This document shows positions 61,311 to 64,000 of a stretch of DNA of 64,000 nucleotides, piece after piece; the stretch's first letter is position 1, and each line of letters starts with the position of its first letter. Where the stretch lies: NCBI GenBank assembly GCA_963663365.2, contig CAXXIH010000001.1:186001-250000 (forward strand), read 5' to 3'. The position numbers and the translations under genes were made by a program. The notes under the pieces were generated by a model. It worked only from the letters and a program-made list of their open reading frames with translations. It was not told where the DNA came from and searched no databases. The DNA comes from G963663365 sp963663365. GTDB taxonomy: Bacteria; Hinthialibacterota; Hinthialibacteria; Hinthialibacterales; G963663365.

Positions 61311-62596
61311 GATCATCCAAAGCCTCCGTATTAATTATTGTGCTGTGGGTCGTGACGATTCTTGGGGCCATGACTCTGCTTTATGGACGTGAAGCACTTT
61401 TTGCCTTGCGGGTGCAATCTCATCGCGTGGCCTCGCTTCGCGCCGAAGCGTTGGCAGAAGCCGGTGTCTATCGTGCATTGGGAGTTCTTGCTTCAGATTT
61501 GCCGACTTATGATGGTTCCGGTGAGGCCTGGTATAACGATTCAGACTCTTTCGCCGATGTTGCTTTGGAGGAAGGTTATGTCTATCGCGTAACCGCCGTG
61601 GATCCGGATGAGGAAAATCCTACATCGCGCTATGGATTGTCCGACGAATGTTCAAAAATCAATATTAATACAGCCAACAAGGCACAACTGCAGGCTTTGC
61701 CCAACATGGAAGAAGCCATGGTCGATGCGATTATTGATTGGCGTGACAGCAATCAAGTCCCGGAGCCATTGGGTGCGGAAGATGAATATTACGGGAGCCT
61801 ATCCGAACCCTATCTGACAAAAAATGCAAACTTCGATACTTTGGAAGAGTTGCTTTTGGTTCGCGATATAACGGTAAATAATCTCTTTGGAGAAGACACG
61901 AACCGGAATGGAGTCTTAGACGCCAACGAGAACGATGGCGATGAAAATGACCCGGTTGATAACAAAGACGGTAAATTGGATTGCGGTTGGTGGCCGTATA
62001 TCACGATCTATTCGCTTTCGCCGAATACCGATGCGGATGGCGAACAACGAGTGAATGTAAATCAGGCATCCAAGGAGGATATGCAGGAGCAGCTGGGCGA
62101 TGTTTTGGATGACAGGCAGATCGATTCCATAATTCGCGCCCGGGATGAAAGCAATTTCAACAATGTCGGCCAGCTTCTCGATGTTCAACATGAAAACGGC
62201 CGGAATGCCATCAATCGGGATACATTCAAACAAATCTGCGACCGGGTGACCACATCGGGTGACAATCAAGAGCGTGGCTTGATTAATTTAAATACCGCGC
62301 CTTTGATTGTGCTTAAGACGCTCTATCCAAACCGGGAGGATATTGCCCAAAATATTATTGATTTTCGTGAGGGGCCGGATGGCCCCTTCGATAGCATTGC
62401 GGATCTTCTGGATGTTCAAGGGATTAACGAGACTCGATTCAAAAATGTTGCCTCCCTTGTCTGTGTGCGATCCGACGTGTTTTCGATCCGCTCTACAGGT
62501 ATTGTGACCAAGCCACCTGCGTTGCGGGAACTTTATGTCGTTGTGGACCGGGGTGCGGACCCACCGGCGTTCCGTTTGTGGAAGTTCATTCGTTAG
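61307..62596 (+). CDS. gspK: Type II secretion minor pseudopilin GspK
   Basis: The 429-residue protein starts with a short basic leader and helix (SSKASVLIIVLWVVTILGAMTLLYG), a pattern of GspK, which lacks the usual Glu5. Helix-hairpin-helix (SAM-like) segments follow, for example ININTANKAQLQALPNMEEAMVDAIIDWRDSN and RVNVNQASKEDMQEQLGDVLDDRQIDSII. An EF-hand-like calcium loop (197-208, DTNRNGVLDANE) is inserted in an acidic stretch rich in Asp. GspK caps the pseudopilus tip; the enterotoxigenic E. coli GspK structure also binds calcium. Start overlaps gspJ (ATGA). Confidence 0.9.
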   Translation: MRSSKASVLIIVLWVVTILGAMTLLYGREALFALRVQSHRVASLRAEALAEAGVYRALGVLASDLPTYDGSGEAWYNDSDSFADVALEEGYVYRVTAVDPDEENPTSRYGLSDECSKININTANKAQLQALPNMEEAMVDAIIDWRDSNQVPEPLGAEDEYYGSLSEPYLTKNANFDTLEELLLVRDITVNNLFGEDTNRNGVLDANENDGDENDPVDNKDGKLDCGWWPYITIYSLSPNTDADGEQRVNVNQASKEDMQEQLGDVLDDRQIDSIIRARDESNFNNVGQLLDVQHENGRNAINRDTFKQICDRVTTSGDNQERGLINLNTAPLIVLKTLYPNREDIAQNIIDFREGPDGPFDSIADLLDVQGINETRFKNVASLVCVRSDVFSIRSTGIVTKPPALRELYVVVDRGADPPAFRLWKFIR

Positions 62597-62653
62597 AACA
62601 AAAGGCCTTCTCAGCCCGCATGTGGCAGGCGGCCTTATCAGGGGAAAAGAACT

Positions 62654-64000
62654 GTGGCAAGACGGCAGACAACATGGCTTATCGAACCGGCCGGTTCTCG
62701 TATTAGTTGGCTATGCCTGGCCGAAGTGGATGGCCGTACACGTATCGTCGATGCAGGCGAACTGGACAATCAAGAGTCCTTTGCGGACAGTTTTCAGGAA
62801 CTTACTGACCGTGCCGCTCATCTCCATTTGCGGCCCGGGGATGTGTACCTGTTGGCTCCTTCCGAACGATTGGCTTGCCGCACATTACGCGTCGGAAAGC
62901 TCGTAGGTGAAAAACTTCGGCAGGCGGTTCAATTTGAAGTCTCCGAATTAGGAATGGAAGTCGGCGAAGCTCTTGGCACCGGGGATGCCGCATTATGTTG
63001 GGATGTCCTCGGTGAAGGTGAAGAGGATGTCTGCTGGCTGGCCATTCGGCGGACCGATGTGGACGACGTTTTAGGAGCATTGCCGCCGCTCTTTAGCGAT
63101 GTGACCGGAATGGTTGCCGGGATCGAAGCCGGATTGGAGTTGGCACGTTTAGCCGCCGGAGTTCCCGGTTCGATGGCTTTGGTCATGTCTCGAAAGGGAA
63201 GCCTTTCGTTTGCCATCCGCAATAACACTCGCTTGGTCGCAACACGCACCGTCAATATTCATGCAGAAGATACGCCGGAGAATCGTATTGGCATTATCCG
63301 TAGAGAATTGCAGAGGCTGCTGCTTTATACGGAAGAAGAACACCCCGATCTGGATATTGGGATTTGCGTAGTGGCCGGTGATGGCGCCTCTGAAATCGCC
63401 GCAAACCTGCAAATCGGTAGAATGGAGATTCGGGTGGCCGGCAAGGCTGAAATTCAAGCCGCGGCCGGCATTCCATTTGCCGACACAGTAGAAACCGGTG
63501 ATTCGCATACCGAATTACTTGGCGCAGCTTGGTTTCTCCAATCCAAACGGTATTTGCCCGAATTACTGCCCTATGAACGCCGAATCCCCGAACTTGTCCC
63601 GGCCGGCGTTGTATTTCGACAGCAGCGTAAGTGGTTTGCGGCTGCCGTGTTCTTTTTGATACTGAGCGCCGGTATTGCCGCCGGAGGAAATTGGATGTGG
63701 GCCGATATTGTGGATACCCGGGTACAAAAGGCTGAACCGTTGCTTACGGATATGCATATTCTAAAAGTGCAGGAAAGCGGTTTCCGGGAAATTCTACGTT
63801 GCAGAGTTGAATATGCAGACTTTTTCACGAAATTGACCGATCAACTTCCTGAAAACATTACCTTGCAGGACGCGACTTTCGATTTGGATGGCCGTGTGAA
63901 TATCAAAGGCAAGGCGAAAAATAACGGTGATGCGGAACGTGTTCAAAAAATCCTCATGGAGACGGGGATTTTTGATGAAATAAAGCCGCGCCGGACTACG
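62654..64000 (+). CDS. gspL: Type II secretion protein GspL (actin-like), 3' end outside window
   Basis: The frame runs 449 codons from GTG 62654 off the right edge and was not closed by a stop. The N-terminal 310 residues form an ASKHA fold as in GspL/PilM (SRISWLCLAEVDG, GDVYLLAPSERLACRTLRVGKLVGEKLRQAVQFEV). A membrane helix lies at about 327-348 (FAAAVFFLILSAGIAAGGNWMW). The periplasmic part is PilN-like (YADFFTKLTDQLPENITLQDATFDLDGRVNIKGKAKNN). GspL anchors the ATPase to the membrane through GspE and GspM. AGGGGA lies upstream of the GTG. gspM would be expected beyond the window. Confidence 0.88.
   Translation, partial: MARRQTTWLIEPAGSRISWLCLAEVDGRTRIVDAGELDNQESFADSFQELTDRAAHLHLRPGDVYLLAPSERLACRTLRVGKLVGEKLRQAVQFEVSELGMEVGEALGTGDAALCWDVLGEGEEDVCWLAIRRTDVDDVLGALPPLFSDVTGMVAGIEAGLELARLAAGVPGSMALVMSRKGSLSFAIRNNTRLVATRTVNIHAEDTPENRIGIIRRELQRLLLYTEEEHPDLDIGICVVAGDGASEIAANLQIGRMEIRVAGKAEIQAAAGIPFADTVETGDSHTELLGAAWFLQSKRYLPELLPYERRIPELVPAGVVFRQQRKWFAAAVFFLILSAGIAAGGNWMWADIVDTRVQKAEPLLTDMHILKVQESGFREILRCRVEYADFFTKLTDQLPENITLQDATFDLDGRVNIKGKAKNNGDAERVQKILMETGIFDEIKPRRTT

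Noticed and set aside
1..64000. CRISPR arrays, insertion sequences, prophage or integrase genes
   Set aside because: I looked for repeat-spacer patterns, transposase or integrase motifs and terminal inverted repeats and saw none.

Overview
The window is a dense stretch of chromosome from a Gram-negative (diderm), probably motile bacterium. I see no insertion sequence, prophage or CRISPR array. Support for a diderm comes from a type II secretion operon, MurJ, c-type cytochrome and many exported TPR proteins; support for motility comes from an FlgM homologue behind a near-consensus sigma-28 promoter, FapA (DUF342), a Maf/MptE-like motility glycosyltransferase, an FlgT-like domain, and PilZ and HD-GYP proteins. 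Base composition is close to balanced, with ATG, GTG and TTG starts. The gene set resembles uncultured TPR-rich lineages, but I cannot assign a phylum from these genes alone.

Layout. 1-2758 (minus): the first 731 codons of an exported GH38 alpha-mannosidase-like protein and a flavin reductase. 3204-7027: a compact chaperone operon of a J-like/TPR protein, GrpE and a short DnaK, closed by a terminator. 7391-9040: a membrane TPR/coiled-coil protein. 9232-13286: a polyamine operon, bpsA-speD, whose last gene encodes a membrane-anchored LamG-like protein with two long Gly-Met repeat blocks; this is the most unusual locus here. 13538-14779 (minus): two CDP-alcohol phosphatidyltransferases including PgsA. 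14946-19849: small envelope and motility proteins, flgM, mazG, PilZ, a sugar isomerase/epimerase.

19868-25081 (minus): PH-like membrane protein, cob(I)alamin adenosyltransferase, FapA and a TPR protein, read in that order. 25265-28426 (plus): Maf-type protein and a DUF89 phosphatase. Then an HD-GYP response regulator (minus), tRNA-Met(CAT), hemL, murJ, a membrane HEAT-like protein and a YhcC radical SAM protein. 35357-39826 holds a divergent HisD homologue, an orphan di-haem cytochrome, an FlgT-like protein, a STAS protein and a GT4 glycosyltransferase.

40074-46856 is a mutL-(TPR)-miaA-hfq-hflX cluster, the same order known from Enterobacteria with one extra gene. 46909-55303 (minus): an NtrC-like regulator lacking GAFTGA, a pilin-like membrane protein, an 893-codon TPR frame, a secreted beta-helix protein and the primary sigma factor RpoD. 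55537-64000 (plus): a GT2 glycosyltransferase and a type II secretion operon gspE-F-H-I-J-K-L, running off the right edge and lacking gspG at its usual place.

Start codons were chosen from Shine-Dalgarno position, signal peptides and family length. All assignments come from reading the sequence; no database search was run.
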